Shown here piece after piece: positions 23,048 to 34,465 of a stretch of 64,000 nt of DNA. Within the stretch, counting starts at the first letter, position 1; every line of letters begins with the position of its first letter. Position numbers and translations under genes: made by a program. The DNA comes from Liolophura sinensis. Lineage: Eukaryota > Mollusca > Polyplacophora > Chitonida > Chitonidae. The DNA is taken from assembly GCF_032854445.1 (NCBI RefSeq), contig NC_088305.1, positions 6,701,606 to 6,765,605 of the forward strand. The letters run 5' to 3'. The notes below the pieces were generated by a model. It searched no databases. It was not told the DNA's origin and saw only the letters and a list, made by a program, of their open reading frames with translations.

Positions 23048-23277
23048 AAAGGCTACGGGGTCATAGAGAACATTTTAAAATTGTACTTGTTGCTGCTTTG
23101 CTTTGCGCTCAGCACTGAGAGGTTAGAGCAAGAAATCAGGATTGGTTGGCCCGGTGTCAATATAATGACTGGGTGGGATGTGACTATTTCTTCGACATGA
23201 TACTGGATTTTCCGTGGTGATCTCTTTCACTGAAGTTTCCGTTGGGGTGATTGTAAAACTCCATACACGATAGTCGA

Positions 23278-23330
23278 CACGACATGGCTGAAATAGGCCA
23301 ATATTGCGCTAAATCTCAATCATTCACAAC
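23278..23330 (+). repeat. Short repeat C copy
   Basis: ACACGACATGGCTGAAATAG, GCCAATATTGCGCTAAATC and TCAATCATTCAC. Confidence 0.75.
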
Positions 23331-23633
23331 CAGGAAGAATATCGCAATCGATTGGCACGGCCAGTCTGGCGGGAAAACATGGAATCAAGAAAGACTTACA
23401 CCCTGAAAAACAAACAAAAGTTTCTAGCTTTAAGCATGAAAGTCTGACGGTCATATACAATGAAAGATGTACCTAAGCATTTAAAACAACTTACACTTAT
23501 TCTGCAGGTTTATTGTCCTGTTTGATCTGGTTTTCTTTTCTAGACTGATTTTATAAGCGTCTGTCTTTTTCATTTTAACTTACGACATCGAAGCTCATTG
23601 TTTCCTGGTTTTAACACGTCCTGGCCACGATAT

Positions 23634-23678
23634 TGCTGCAATATTTAAAATCTGGCGATAAACCCCAATCATTCATTC
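23634..23678 (+). repeat. Short repeat C copy
   Basis: GGCCACGATATTGCTGCAAT, GATAAACCCCAATCATTCAT. A third, weaker copy (TTGACGTTAATCCCC, CAATCATTC) follows at about 23739-23780. Confidence 0.75.
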
Positions 23679-23780
23679 TTATGTGGAAACGAATGTTTGT
23701 TTCCTGTAACTTGTTACTTCAGTGATATGTTTGAAATACTGCCAATTTGACGTTAATCCCCACTGCTTCAATCATTCTTG

Positions 23781-26734
23781 ACCGCAAACAAAACGGGTTT
23801 TGGGCCGTTTGACGTTCAGGTATAGTCTTGGCTTGCCCTATATCCTGGTTTAACTGAACTCGTTGTATACCTTGAACAGTGTGCTTGAAATGTTTTTGTC
23901 TTAATTCCCCCCACCCCCAAACTATAGCTTTCTACGCCTTTAACCGAGTTGCTGAATGACTTAATCCAACAAGGTTGTCCTATATCCAGATTTCAATTAA
24001 ACTTACTTTATACCTTGAACCGTGTGCTTATAATGTTTTTGTCGTAAATCTCAAAAGAACAACTATCAAAATACTTCTAAAACCACCGTTACCAGGGACA
24101 TGGTCATAGCTTCTGTTTAAATCTAGCCATCAGTATAAAATGTAATAAAAAGCGTCAAATAGCCATACCCTATCAGTTACGTTTTCTATCGACTTCAATT
24201 ATTTCGCTTTCAACTACTTGAATAAATTTTTTGTTATCTAATTAATCTTAGTTTCGGCTGCGTTGATTTGTTTGCATGACTGAAGAACTTGCGATCCTTT
24301 TCGTAGGGAAGTGAATACCAGTGGGTGCTTTTTGCTATTAGTCATGTCCTGTGTAAACGCGTTGTGTCGGGTGTCTTTGCCAGAAATTGAGCGAGTAAAG
24401 CACTAGCTGTGGGCTTCTTAATTAACAGGCAACTGGTCTACTTTATCATTAGGCTTTTCTTTTTTACCAGAGGCTAACTTCTGTGTTTCGCAATTGGATG
24501 CTTGCATTTAGCGTCGATTTATCAAATCTTTTTGTGCTATCGAAAGGATTCTGATCGCCCCGGGGCTTTTTGGTGAACAAATACTCTGTGATAAATGTCC
24601 ATGGCTACATGGCAACGCCACGGTGTAAGACTTAGAACTTATTTGCTAGGGGTCAGATTGGTTTATTGATATGCACTTTATTAGAAATGCTACCTCTGGC
24701 TAATTCGCCGATAAACATTGGGCTATGGGCTGTACAGATGTAGTGCATTGCCATTAGGTTCGCGTTGACGCTTGTCTTATTAGTTGCATTAAGATAATAA
24801 CTGCAAAATTTCATTGCACCATTCACGTCTTCTACTTTAGCAGAAAAATAACGAGCGATTTCGACAAGGTCAAGCATAAACACCGAACACAACAAATTAC
24901 GTAATAGATTTCAGGTGACTGCATTTCTTATGTTGTATAACACACTGTGAACTTTACTCTGTTAGGAAATCAAACCGTGAGGGAATTGTCTTGAGATAAT
25001 TTTTTCGTGTTTATTAAACTCTTCTTTGCGAACAATTTCGTCAACATTTCAAAGGCGTTTTCTTGGGGTTTTCTTAGTATTAGTAATTTCGTATTTTGTC
25101 TAATAAAAGTTTATTGTTTCTGCTATCATTGTTGGTGCTTGCTACAAACTAATTTATGGGAACATACGTTGACTGCTTCTGGTCGATCCACTATACTGTT
25201 AATGTTCAAGAAAGCCTTGAACCATAACACTTATAGTGGTCATGCTTTCAGCGCTTGCGTGCCGCCAGTTGGTGTACGTGCCACTTCCTGTGGACTCGAG
25301 ATGATGACACTGTAACAATCAGATATCTCGGTTACACAGTCTCCCGAATCAACATCTCTCTGTGTGCTGCGTGTTTGGGGTAGTCTTGGTCCCTTGTGGG
25401 TGGTGGCGTTAAGCTAAGTGTTCATTTTCCGGACAAACACATGTGTGTCAGACTCTAAACGGATCGATTCTTACTCCAAAACGTCTGAGGGCTTCGTTGC
25501 GTTAGGTTTTGAGTTGGGTTTGTCATTAGGTTACCAAACAGACGATGTATTGTTATCTGCTGACAGGTCATTTTAGCGAGACATCCACTAAAATTTACAC
25601 AATTTAAACCTTCAACCTTATTTTGGGATTACATAAACATTACCTTCGATATCATTCTTTGTCTACGTTTTCCCATACAAACAATGTCTGTGCTAATGAA
25701 TGGGAACAACACATTTTGTGGAAGACGACACGTTTTTGTCTTCCCTCTGAATTTTCGCGGAAGGCATCATGGAAGGTTTTTCACAACTGGATTTCAATAC
25801 CGTATTGCCCTATCTCGCTATAGAAAAGCTTAAAGCTTTTTTTATTATTCTCATTAATTAGACAGCCCTGTTGATTTCCACCAATGTAATCCGCCATTCT
25901 TAAATAACTCATACTTCTGGGTGAAAATAGGAATGTGAGAATGAACACGATTGCTATATATCCCCTGAATACAAAATGACAGGCTCTCAAGGCTGCAGGC
26001 ATTGTGTGATAGCGAAAAGACATTGTCTCTGTGTGCTGTTAAAAACACTATAGGATATTTTTATCGGTAGGCCGTTAAAAGGCAATGTGAGATCGTCTTT
26101 TTTTACCTCCGTTAACTTATAATAGACGCTACAATATCATTTAACACCTGCGCAGACTATAAACAGAGTTTATCATTGATTTGTACGCTTAAAAACAACA
26201 AAAATCCTCATTAAACAATGTCAACACTCATCTACTGTCAGGAATAACCATGACGTCTAATGTGCTTACAATATGATTTGATATAAGGTCAGGAATAATT
26301 CGTAAATATGCATCAAACATTCATAGATTGTCAAAAATTAGCTTAAGATATATAATAAATAATTCCGTTGTACAGGACTTGCCATGTTTTGCTTAGTACT
26401 GATTACAGTCTTAAATATCTCAACTGCACTGTAGTTATTCCCTGAAGTGTCTGAAGCTTCCACTTCCCGCCTAGCGACTTACATGGATTCCGTGACAATA
26501 GCTTACCAATTCCCAGTCTGTCACAAAGTTCACATGTCATACTCTGACCACTCGGACAAGCCATGTATATCTTTATAATCCAGACGGTTTATTAACTACA
26601 TTGGGAGAAGGACTTCCCAAGAGGGGTCCACAATAGGCAACGTAATACAGGTATATTACACATACTATATTCCCTTACGTTGGTCTGTTTTGACTACTAG
26701 ATCCATACAGTGGCTATTATATGGACTGGCTTTG
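23781..26734. other. Unassigned DNA, no gene recognised
   Basis: A long stretch with no clear transposable element by eye. A direct echo occurs between 23826-23900 and 23975-24050 (TATATCC(T/A)G(G/A)TTT, TTGTATACCTTGAAC(A/C)GTG, ATGTTTTTGTC), suggesting an old duplication with a spacing of about 150 bp. Open frames (102 codons at 25007-25315 and shorter ones) have no recognised homology. Confidence 0.45.
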
Positions 26735-28520
26735 AGTGATACCTTGGTGTATATCCACACAATCGACTCTGTGTGATAGCCTGATGTAATGACGGCGTAA
26801 CATTGAGCCTCATGTGGCGTTTCTTCATACAATCATTACGGCATGACCTGTCCGCGTGATAGCCTGGTGTACTGACGGTATAACATTGAGCCTCATGTGG
26901 TGTTTCTTCATACAATCTGACCTGGCAGTGTAATAGCCTGAAGAACTGACAGTATAACATTGAACCTGATGTGGTGTTTCTTCATACAATTATTACAGTC
27001 TGACCTGGCAGTGTGGTGGCCTGATATACTGACGGTGTAACATTGAGCATCATGCGGTGTTTCTTCATACAATCATTACAGTCTGACCTGGCAGTGTGAT
27101 GGCCTGATGTACTGACTGTGTAACATTGAGCATCATGCGGTGTTTCTTCCTACAATCATTACAGTCTGACCTGGCAGTGTAATGGTCTGATGTACTGACT
27201 GTGTAACCTTGAGCATCATGCGGTGTTTCTTCATACAATCGTTACAGTCTGACCTGGCAGTGTGATGGCCTGATGTACTGACTGTGTAACATTGAGCATC
27301 ATGTTGTGTTTCTTCACACGATCATTACAGTCTGACCTGGCAGTGTGATGGCCTGATGTACTGACGGTGTGACATTGAGACTCATGTGGTGTTTCTTCAT
27401 ACAGTGATTACAGTATCTCTTAGCTGTGTGATAGCCTGATGTACGGACGGTGTAACATTGAGCCTCATGTGGTGTTTCTTCACACAATCATCACACTATG
27501 ACCTAGCAGTCAGATTGCCTGATGTACTGACAGTATAACACGAAGCTTCATGTGGTGTTTTTTCATAGAGTCATTACAGTTTGACCTGGCAGTGTGATGG
27601 CATGTTGTACTGACGGTGTAACATTACGCCCCATGTTGTGTTTATTCATGCAATCATTGCAATCTGACCTGGCAGTGTAATAGCCTGTTGTACTGACGAT
27701 GTGGTGTTTCTTCATACAATCATTACTGCATAACTTGTCAGTGTGATAGCCTGACAGAATGACGGCGGAACATTAAGTGTGTTACCGTGGTATATCTCCA
27801 TACAATTGTTACTGAATGACCCTGTGTATTAGTCTGATGGACTGTAAAATCAAGCGTGATATCCTAGTGTATCTGCATAGAAGTATTACTGCATAACATG
27901 GCAGTGTGGTAGCCTGATGCAATGACCGTGTGACATTAAGCACGATACCGTTGTGTGTCTTCATTCAATCATTACTAATTGACCTGTCAGAGTAATACCA
28001 TGATGTAATGACGGTGTCACATTAAGCCTTATGTGGTGTTTCGTCATACCAATCATTACAGTATGACGTGACAGTGTGATTGACTGATGTAATGAAGGGC
28101 TAACATTAAGTATGCTAGCGTGTTGCATCACCACACACTCGTCACTGAATGATTCTGTGTGATAGCCTGGTGGAATGACCGTGTAACAAGCCTGATGTGG
28201 TGTTTCTTGATACAATCAATATTGCATGACCTATCAGTGCAATAGCCTAATGTATTGTTAAATTAAGTGTGATACCGTTGTGCTTCTTCATAGAATCATT
28301 ACCGTATGACCTGGTAGTGTGATAGCCTGACGTAATGACGGCGTAACATTAAGCGTGATACCGTGGTGTTTCTTCATTTATTCGTTGCTGGATGACCTGT
28401 CAGTGTGATGGCTTGATGTAATGACCGTGTAATATTACGCAGGATACCGTGGTGTTTCTTCATACAATCATTAGAGTATGACCTGTCAATGTGATGGCCT
28501 GATGTAATGATAAATATCGC
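26735..28520. repeat. 83-bp minisatellite, about 21 copies
   Basis: The unit contains GACCTGGCAGTGTGATGGCC, TGATGTACTGACGGTGTAAC, ATTGAGC(C/A)TCATG(T/C)GGTG and TTTCTTCATACAATCATTAC. The CCTGGCAG block recurs at 26921, 27004, 27087 and 27170, exactly 83 bp apart. The left-central units are most alike; units right of about 27700 are more diverged with changed spacing. No coding function is apparent on either strand. Confidence 0.95.
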
Positions 28521-28837
28521 GTCTTGTATCATGTTACAGATCATCTGTGTTATGTGATGATTTCATTCAAGGTCAAAGAGTATTTAACTGGAATAAACTA
28601 GTGTGTCAGTTTTATTAACCCAGACAAATTCACTTCAAGTTTTGCTATGAGTATAATTATCTTGACAGAGCGCCCAGAGCCCCTGGCTTTCTATTTCACA
28701 ACTGTCTAATTCTGCTTGACCCCGTGGCTAAGGGCCGTATGTATTGATTGTGTGGAATTACCTCGCCACGTTGGATATATGAACAGTTGCAATAATAAGA
28801 ACTATATATTTAATTATCGACAACTTATTCCCAATTT
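28521..28837. other. Spacer between minisatellite and repeat E
   Basis: No gene or repeat is recognised. Confidence 0.5.
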
Positions 28838-28941
28838 AATACGTTATATACTTTCTTAGTTCTTTGGTGGTTTTGGGAAGTGTCATTGAGATTATTGAAC
28901 TCGAACGTCCATCTTGGTTGACGGCTGGCATACGAATGACA
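28838..28941 (+). repeat. Dispersed repeat E, 3' part
   Basis: ATATACTTTCTTAGTTCTTT, GGTGGTTTTGGGAAGTGTCA, CATCTTGGTTGACGGCTGGC and ATACGAATG match the copy at 22472-22702. It is followed within a few bases by a different minisatellite. Confidence 0.8.
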
Positions 28942-28944
28942 CTT

Positions 28945-29245
28945 ACAGTCGTGCTTCGCACGCCTAACTGACGACACTAATTACAACCGTGCTTCGCACG
29001 GCTAATTGACGATGATAGTTACAGCCGCCTGGTGTGCAAGCCTAACTGACGAGGATAGTTACAGCCCTGCTTTGTAAGTCTAATTGACGAGGGTAGATAC
29101 AGCCGTGGTTCACACACCTGATTAACGAGGATAAGTTACAGTCGTGGTTCACAAGCCAAACTCACAGGGATAGTTACAGCCCTGTTCGCACGCCTAATTG
29201 ACGAGGATAATTAGAGTCGTCGATTCTAAGTCTTATTGTCGAGAT
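28945..29245. repeat. 38-bp minisatellite, about 8 copies
   Basis: Units read TTACAGTCGTGCTTCGCACG plus CCTAACTGACGACACTAA and variants. CGTGCTTCGCACG within each unit is a 5-bp-stem hairpin sequence. Left units are best conserved; right units have lost the hairpin. Confidence 0.92.
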
Positions 29246-29302
29246 TACAGTCGTCACTAAAAGAGACATACATGCATATTATTACAGTTTAGACATTTAT
29301 CA

Positions 29303-29480
29303 GGTTTGGAAGACGCCAATCTTTTAAGGTTTATCTGTCAACGTTTTGGAAGTCGCCAATCTTTTAAGGTTTATCTGTCAAAGTTTTGGAAGTCGCCAAT
29401 CAATCAATCTCTTTCTCTCAAGTTTGGACGTGAATCGGATTTGGAAGTCGGTAATCGTTTAAGCTCTCTTTCTCTCCAGT
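29303..29480. repeat. 40-bp tandem repeat, about four copies
   Basis: GTTTTGGAAGTCGCCAATCT plus TTTAAGGTTTATCTGTCAA. The GGAAG block recurs at 29308, 29348 and 29388, a 40-bp period; the last copy has diverged. The 61-codon frame here belongs to the repeat. Confidence 0.9.
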
Positions 29481-31199
29481 TTGAACCTTAGTCGCGTTTA
29501 GAAGTTAACAAGGTGGGCAATATGGACTATATCTGGCATATGTGTTAAGGTGGAGTTTTGCCACCTTAAAATTTGGCTACTGACACAATTCTTCGAAAGT
29601 GCATTACTGTTATTTTGTCAGTGCATACATTAGAATTTATTTATTAATTTTTTTATTGCTGCTTAACGTGTGACGTACAAATATATTAATGGAATACAAA
29701 TGGTCTTCAACGAACGCCGACAGCTGACTGTCACAAAGGTCTACAAGCTGTGAGAGCGGGAGAATTTATAAAACCGCTGTCCAACATGGGATGTGACCCG
29801 TACCTCGTGTCCTAGCGAATGAAAGTTGCCCTCACAAAACACACTAGACTCCATAAATGAGGGAAAGCAAGCAATGTAACAGTCTGCACTACGTATCAGC
29901 GTACAATGATATTGACTTACCATGTAAGATAAATATTCTTTGGTGCATGCGCCATCGTTTACGGACTCACAAGACAGTACTGGCTGCAGATTTGCCATTT
30001 GTAAATATAGTGTAGCTGGCTTGGCTTCAGTGAACCCACTGTTTACGCTGTGCACACGTTGGAAGCGAATATATTCTGCACATAGTAGACACTTGGCGCC
30101 AAACTTGACAGTTCTTTGCCGCTGACTAGTTGAATGTCATTGTGGTATACAAGTGAATGCGCTTAAAAGACTCGTATATATCCTTTTCTACACTGTTGAA
30201 TTGAGTAAGTAACTCCAAGAAAGCATAGTGAATATACACGTGTACTGCTTTTCTTTTTATCGGTATCTCAAGTTTTTGCTGCTTTAGATTAATCTTGTGA
30301 GCAAGGAAATATTTGTAAAAGCTCTGACTTCCCAGAAAAAAATCTAGGCCTTCGTCAAGTGAATTGTTTGTCATAAAATACAGGAAACCAGAGTATTTCA
30401 AGAGAGGGTGTGGCCGACCAACTGACCGATCGACCGACAGACAGACTTAGCGACAGTCAGATCTTCTAGCAAAGAATACCGTCTCGTTATTGATTGTGCT
30501 ATGTATATTGTTCTATCCAGATTTTTTGTCTTCATGCGAACAGCTCTGAAAAATGTGGCTAAGAATTATTTTATGTCATATAGTTTTTTTTACGTTGTCT
30601 TATATCCACAGAATTGTAATAATGAAAACTATGTTGCATGAGTTCTTTGTGAAAAGCGGATATTTTTCCTGAGGTTGGACTACACCTCTAGGCACTAAGG
30701 TTTGGGACGTGAAGCTTCCGTTGAGCACACGACTCATAGCGTCAACTTTTAGTTTATGTGGATAAGTTTTTCATGATTTAGGCATATTAAACCAATATTA
30801 TCTTTCACCGGTAGATGTTCTCTTTATTCGGATGAACGAGTTTCGGCTTTTCAGTCATATTGAAAAATAGTGTGATAGAACCTTACCGCTATATTCAGTG
30901 ACAACAGAATGGATAATGAGCCAATGACGATGAACATGATGTTAATATTAATATTTATTGTCATACAATGTCGAAAGGCATAGAAAAATAAAATCTTATA
31001 TTGCCAGTAAAGATGAGAGGTTTTATAAAAGCTTTATATACTTTCTGATGGTTTGAAAATTGGTCTTGTGGAACATCTATTATGGATGATTGCTGGTATA
31101 CAGCACTATTTAGGGATTGTTCATCTTGTTGACATCTCATCTCCACACCACCTTTCCGAAATTAATTCTAGAGAGCCTTCGCATGTGGTGTCTAGTTCC
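29481..31199. other. Unassigned DNA up to the Gypsy remnant
   Basis: Open frames of 60-104 codons occur on both strands (104 codons at 29741-30055, -; 91 at 30126-30401, -) without recognised homology. An iterated GACCGA(T/C)CGACCGACAGACAGAC tract lies near 30421-30450. Confidence 0.45.
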
Positions 31200-31274
31200 A
31201 ATCAGTCTACGCCTCGTTTGATAGACACATTTTTCTCTTAATGCAGTCATTTCTGAATCAACTGCAGATCCCCT

Positions 31275-31790
31275 CTATACCTCGCGCGTTAATATGGCTT
31301 TTGGCGTTGCGTTCATTGCCAAGAAAAGCACGTGTCCCTCAGTTACGTCCTGTGCATGGGACTTTTGATGAGCGCTTTTGTCGATTAATCTGGATAGGGG
31401 ATCGACACTGTTCTGTTTTCCAGGTGTGTTGATCACCTTGAATACATAAGGTTGCAGTCTCAAAACCCAACGCTCTTTTCTCGCCGACGGTTTCGATCGC
31501 GGGGAATAGATTACCTCCAATGGTTTATGGTCTGTCACGAGGTCAAAGTCCAGGCCAAACACGTACGTATGAAATTTTTCACATGCCCATACGTGGGCTA
31601 GCGCCTTCTTTTCAGTCTGGGAGGCGCCGGTCTAAATCAGTAAGACTTCGACTGGCATAGCTGTTTATTCTAGGTCCGTCTTCCTGCTGTTGTATCTGCA
31701 CCCAACCTAAACCAACCGGATTCACATCCACGATAATTTTGGTTTTCGCCTTCGCGTAATGCTAGCCTAACGTCTGATTTCTAGCCAAGA
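31275..31790 (-). pseudogene. Gypsy RNase H region and pre-integrase linker
   Basis: RNase H would degrade the RNA strand of the RNA:DNA hybrid during reverse transcription. The frame upstream of 31562 holds IIVDVNPVGLG (first catalytic Asp region), SYASRSLTD and, after a frameshift around 31610-31650, FDLVTDHKPLEVIYSPRSKP followed by ERWVLRLQ and INTPGKQNSVDPLSR, all typical of Gypsy RNase H. An in-frame TAG lies at 31275; family-like sequence continues past it to about 31200. Confidence 0.88.
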
Positions 31791-32645
31791 CCTATTTTAC
31801 ATCTACGAACGCTTTCTTCTGCTCTGGACCAAAGACGAATGGTTGGTTTTTCTTGGTGAGACGTCGCAAGGGTTCGGCCAGTGTGGCGTGATTTGGGATG
31901 AAGCGGGAGCAGTAGTTAACCAAGCCAAGAAAACACCTGACTTCACTGGCGTTTATTGGCGCGCACGCATTCTGCACAGCTTCCACTTTGTCCTTAGCCG
32001 CGTTGATTCCCGTGTCAGTTAGTTTGTGTCCCAGGAATGTCATCTCTGATACACCGATTTCGTATTTGCCAGCTGACTCAAGTTGCTGAAACACCTGTCT
32101 CAAGCGTTTGTCATGCTCCTCGTGGTCATGCCCGTGAACGATGATGTCGTCAGACATGTTGGCCTGACCGGCTACACCTTGGAGAATTTCGTGAATCTCA
32201 TGTTGTTATATTTCAGATGACGTGCTTATTCCAAATAATAGACGCTTGTATCCAAAGGCCAAAGTGGGTCACAAACGTTGTCACGTTTCTATAGTTGGGG
32301 TACAGTTCTAGTTGATGGTAACCGCATTTAAGATCAAGCTTAGAGAATACCCTACTTTCGCACATGTCCCACAGAATTTCATCCACAGTGGGAATGGGAT
32401 GGTGATCTTAAATGATCGCTTCGTTCACGCGACGCATGTCGAGACACAGCCGTATGTCTCCTTCAGATTTCGGGACTACTACCAGAGGGCTAGCCCACGG
32501 TGTTGGTTCCTCTACCGGTTCCATTATGTCATTGTCAATCAGTTCCTGGATTTTCCTCTCAACCTTTTCACGTATACCGAATGGTGTCCGTCTAACTAAC
32601 TGTGCCACCGGTTTCACATGGCGATTTACGCTTAACTTGATTTGA
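31791..32645 (-). pseudogene. Gypsy reverse transcriptase region
   Basis: Motifs in order on the - strand: RKIQELIDNDIMEPVEEPTP, WASPLVVVPKSEGDIRLCLD and RRVNEAII; then FSKLDLKCGYHQLEL with the first catalytic Asp; then RLLFGIS; then NMSDDIIVHG, which holds the paired catalytic aspartates; then the connection region with EMTFLGHKLTDTGI and FLGLVNYCSRFIPN. Stops interrupt it after RRVNEAII (about 32410) and before the SDD box (about 32210), and there is a frameshift near 32250. The catalytic aspartates are still readable, yet no continuous protein can be made. Confidence 0.92.
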
Positions 32646-32869
32646 CGGTCCCTCAGTTTCTCAATTCAGGTTTGAATTCCTTAAGAATGTCGGACTGACG
32701 GCTTTCAGATCGCACAGAGTTTACGTCGATTCCTATTTTCTGCACGCCAAGTCCCTGTGCTATGTTACTGCTTAATAGTGGCTCACCCGTTCAATCTATA
32801 GCCACAAATTCGGCTCTGGTTTTGTTTGTTCCTGCCTCTATGTCGGCTTCAAAGCAACCAACACTTATT

Positions 32870-33010
32870 AATGATTTTTCGGAAACGTACGAGTTTCTTC
32901 ACATTTTCACATTTTATTCTGTTCTGCATTAATTGTTCTTACATCCGCCTGTCTATAATATTACTGTCACTCCTGGAGTCTACTATGATACGCATATTGA
33001 CACCTCCCAG
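32870..33010 (-). pseudogene. Gypsy retropepsin region with DSR in place of DSG
   Basis: The - strand frame reads IIVDSRSDSNIIDRRM. The retropepsin catalytic triad is normally DSG or DTG, so glycine has become arginine. A TAA follows directly after RRM, then the frame resumes with KCENVKKLVRF-type sequence. The enzyme would have cleaved the Gag-Pol polyprotein; here it cannot be functional. Confidence 0.8.
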
Positions 33011-33159
33011 TTTGACTGGTATTTCACATAGTTTATTTTTGCTTCTGTTTTTACCCTTTCTGAACGCATATGCAACGCTGTCACTATCACTGTGACAATT
33101 ATCTTCTTCTATATGATTTACCTTCGCAGGTTTTCTATACTTAGAGTCTCTCTTCTTTT

Positions 33160-33310
33160 CTTTTCTGCTACGACATTTTTTTTTTGCGTAGTGGTCACGG
33201 CCTCCGCATTTTCCACATGTTACGCCTCGCGCGGGGAACGACGGATCTCGACCGAAATGATCTTGAGAACCACAGCGGTAACATTCACCATTTTACGGTT
33301 GTCAGGTTTA
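33160..33310 (-). pseudogene. Gypsy nucleocapsid zinc-knuckle region
   Basis: Two CCHC-type knuckles are readable: CYRCGSQDHFGRDP, where the last Cys is replaced, and CGKCGGRDHYAKKKC, which has one extra residue before the last Cys. The extra residue lies in a 10-base A-run (T-run on the + strand at 33176-33185), so polymerase slippage is a simple explanation. The knuckles bind retroelement RNA during packaging. Confidence 0.85.
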
Positions 33311-33466
33311 CAACCGTTGTTGTTGCGGTTTGTGTGTAATCTTGTTAACGCTCTGTTCTGGTTGCCCGTCTTATTTAATGGCTTGAAATCGTGTTTCCAC
33401 AGCCTCGAACGCTGACGCAATGTTCAGTGTTTCATGTAATGTCAGAGGGTCTCCTTTTTCTAGAAA

Positions 33467-33904
33467 TTAACGACGTAATTTGTCAGACCTAATCCATTCT
33501 ACGACCTGGTCACGTATCTGACTGTCCAAGTTTGCATACTCACAGCCATCAGAAATTTGTCTAAGGCGAGTTAGGTATTGAGAAATGGTTTCATCACCCT
33601 GCACAGTCTTCCCGAACACATGTCTTTGGAATGGACTGTTTGTTTTCCTGACATAACGTGCCTTAAGGGCATCTGCAGCTTTGTCATATTCTTTTGCTGT
33701 ACCAGAGTTTGGCAAAGTTCTAAAAGTCCTAACTCGCGCTCCAGCAGTATACAACAGCAATGCTCTTCGCTGGACTTTGTTGCCATCACAATCTGGAGAA
33801 ACAAACAAACCTTTACTGTCTGCAAAAGCCTCGAAATCCTCGATCCACGCTTTCCAACGAACGCTCACCACACCAGATTCGTCTGTGGGATCGAATGCCT
33901 TCAT
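33467..33904 (-). pseudogene. Gypsy gag (capsid-like) remnant, 145 codons intact
   Basis: This ATG-started frame is the second longest in the window. It contains WKAWIEDFEAFADSKGL near the N-terminus, RRALLLYTAGARV, and QRHVFGKTVQGDETISQYLT followed by LRQ and IRDQVVEW, the typical Gypsy gag pattern of a capsid-like domain with a YLTRLR-type segment. It is followed downstream by the zinc knuckles in another frame. The start lies about 90 bp after the candidate primer-binding site, as expected for gag. Confidence 0.9.
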
Positions 33905-33980
33905 GTCACGAATGTCACTGAAATCTGCTTACGCCGTCATAAATAACTGTGCAGGAACAAAGGGAAGGTTTAGGTTTACT

Positions 33981-33992
33981 CCTCGTCGCCAA
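33981..33992 (-). other. Candidate primer-binding site of the Gypsy element
   Basis: The - strand reads TTGGCGACGAGG directly after a CACA end. A TGGCGACGAGG-like sequence next to the 5' LTR is common in Gypsy elements of invertebrates (recalled). It would pair with the 3' end of a tRNA to prime first-strand synthesis. Confidence 0.5.
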
Positions 33993-34198
33993 TGTGACAT
34001 TCAGATGTTTATGGATGATCGATAATAAACTGGATTGAACCAAGCTCTATACTAAAACAAACACACTGCCATCTTGGTCCCTATGACAATCTTCTATTGC
34101 ATCCAAAACCATAACCAGATACAGGACTCAGTGTACAGTATAAATGTGGACGCGGACTACATACAGAATTATTCAATACGACAAACGTGATAATAACA
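33993..34198 (-). repeat. Candidate single LTR of the Gypsy element
   Basis: Boundaries are proposed from TGTTATTATCACG at the outer end (34198) and GAATGTCACA at the inner end (33993), giving TG...CA and about 206 bp. A TATA-like ATTTATACTGTA lies inside. No second LTR was found, so the outer boundary is tentative. Confidence 0.35.
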
Positions 34199-34251
34199 TA
34201 GCAACGGATCATTCATGGCTAACTTTTGTGAGGTAATTGTCTCGAAACCTG

Positions 34252-34465
34252 TAATTTATTTGATTTGTCTTTTGCGCCGAACTCAAGAATATTTCATGTA
34301 TGTCACGATGGCCAGCATTGTAGTGGGGGATAACCGTGTTGGGGGAAACCCGCGACCATGCGAAGGCTAATAACAGGACTTGAACTCACAGCAAGCGCAT
34401 TAGTGAGAGGTTATTGGATCATTGCACCCCGCTGGCACACTCACCACTGGGCCACGAAGGCCTCC
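34252..34465 (-). repeat. SINE A, near full-length, inverted
   Basis: AATTTATTTGATTTG tail, GCGCCGAACTCAAGAATATT, GATGGCCAGCATTGTAGTGG, AACTCACAGCAAGCGCATTA and GGGCCACGAAGGCCTCC, the reverse complement of the tRNA-like head. Confidence 0.9.

Larger units (their letters stand above)
31200..34198 (-). mobile_element. Decayed Ty3/Gypsy-type LTR retrotransposon
   Basis: On the - strand the order is: candidate LTR end and primer-binding site (33993/33992), gag, CCHC zinc knuckles, retropepsin, reverse transcriptase, RNase H, and the short region that normally precedes integrase. This is the Ty3/Gypsy pol order. The reading frame is broken by in-frame stops and at least two frameshifts, and recognisable sequence ends near 31200 before the integrase HHCC or DDE regions. 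I found no matching LTR on the 31200 side, so the element is truncated at its 3' end and cannot move by itself. Sequence relatedness is recognised by eye from conserved motifs. Confidence 0.9.

Noticed and set aside
22596-23200. Two overlapping long frames (125 and 139 codons)
   Set aside because: Both are open because the 16-bp monomer lacks stops; they begin at non-ATG or repeat-internal starts and have no domain.
26735-29480. Regular repeats resembling a CRISPR array
   Set aside because: The units are contiguous diverged tandem copies without unique spacers, and the DNA is eukaryotic.
33578-34025. Open frames of 114-122 codons on the + strand
   Set aside because: They are antisense shadows of the Gypsy gag frame on the - strand.
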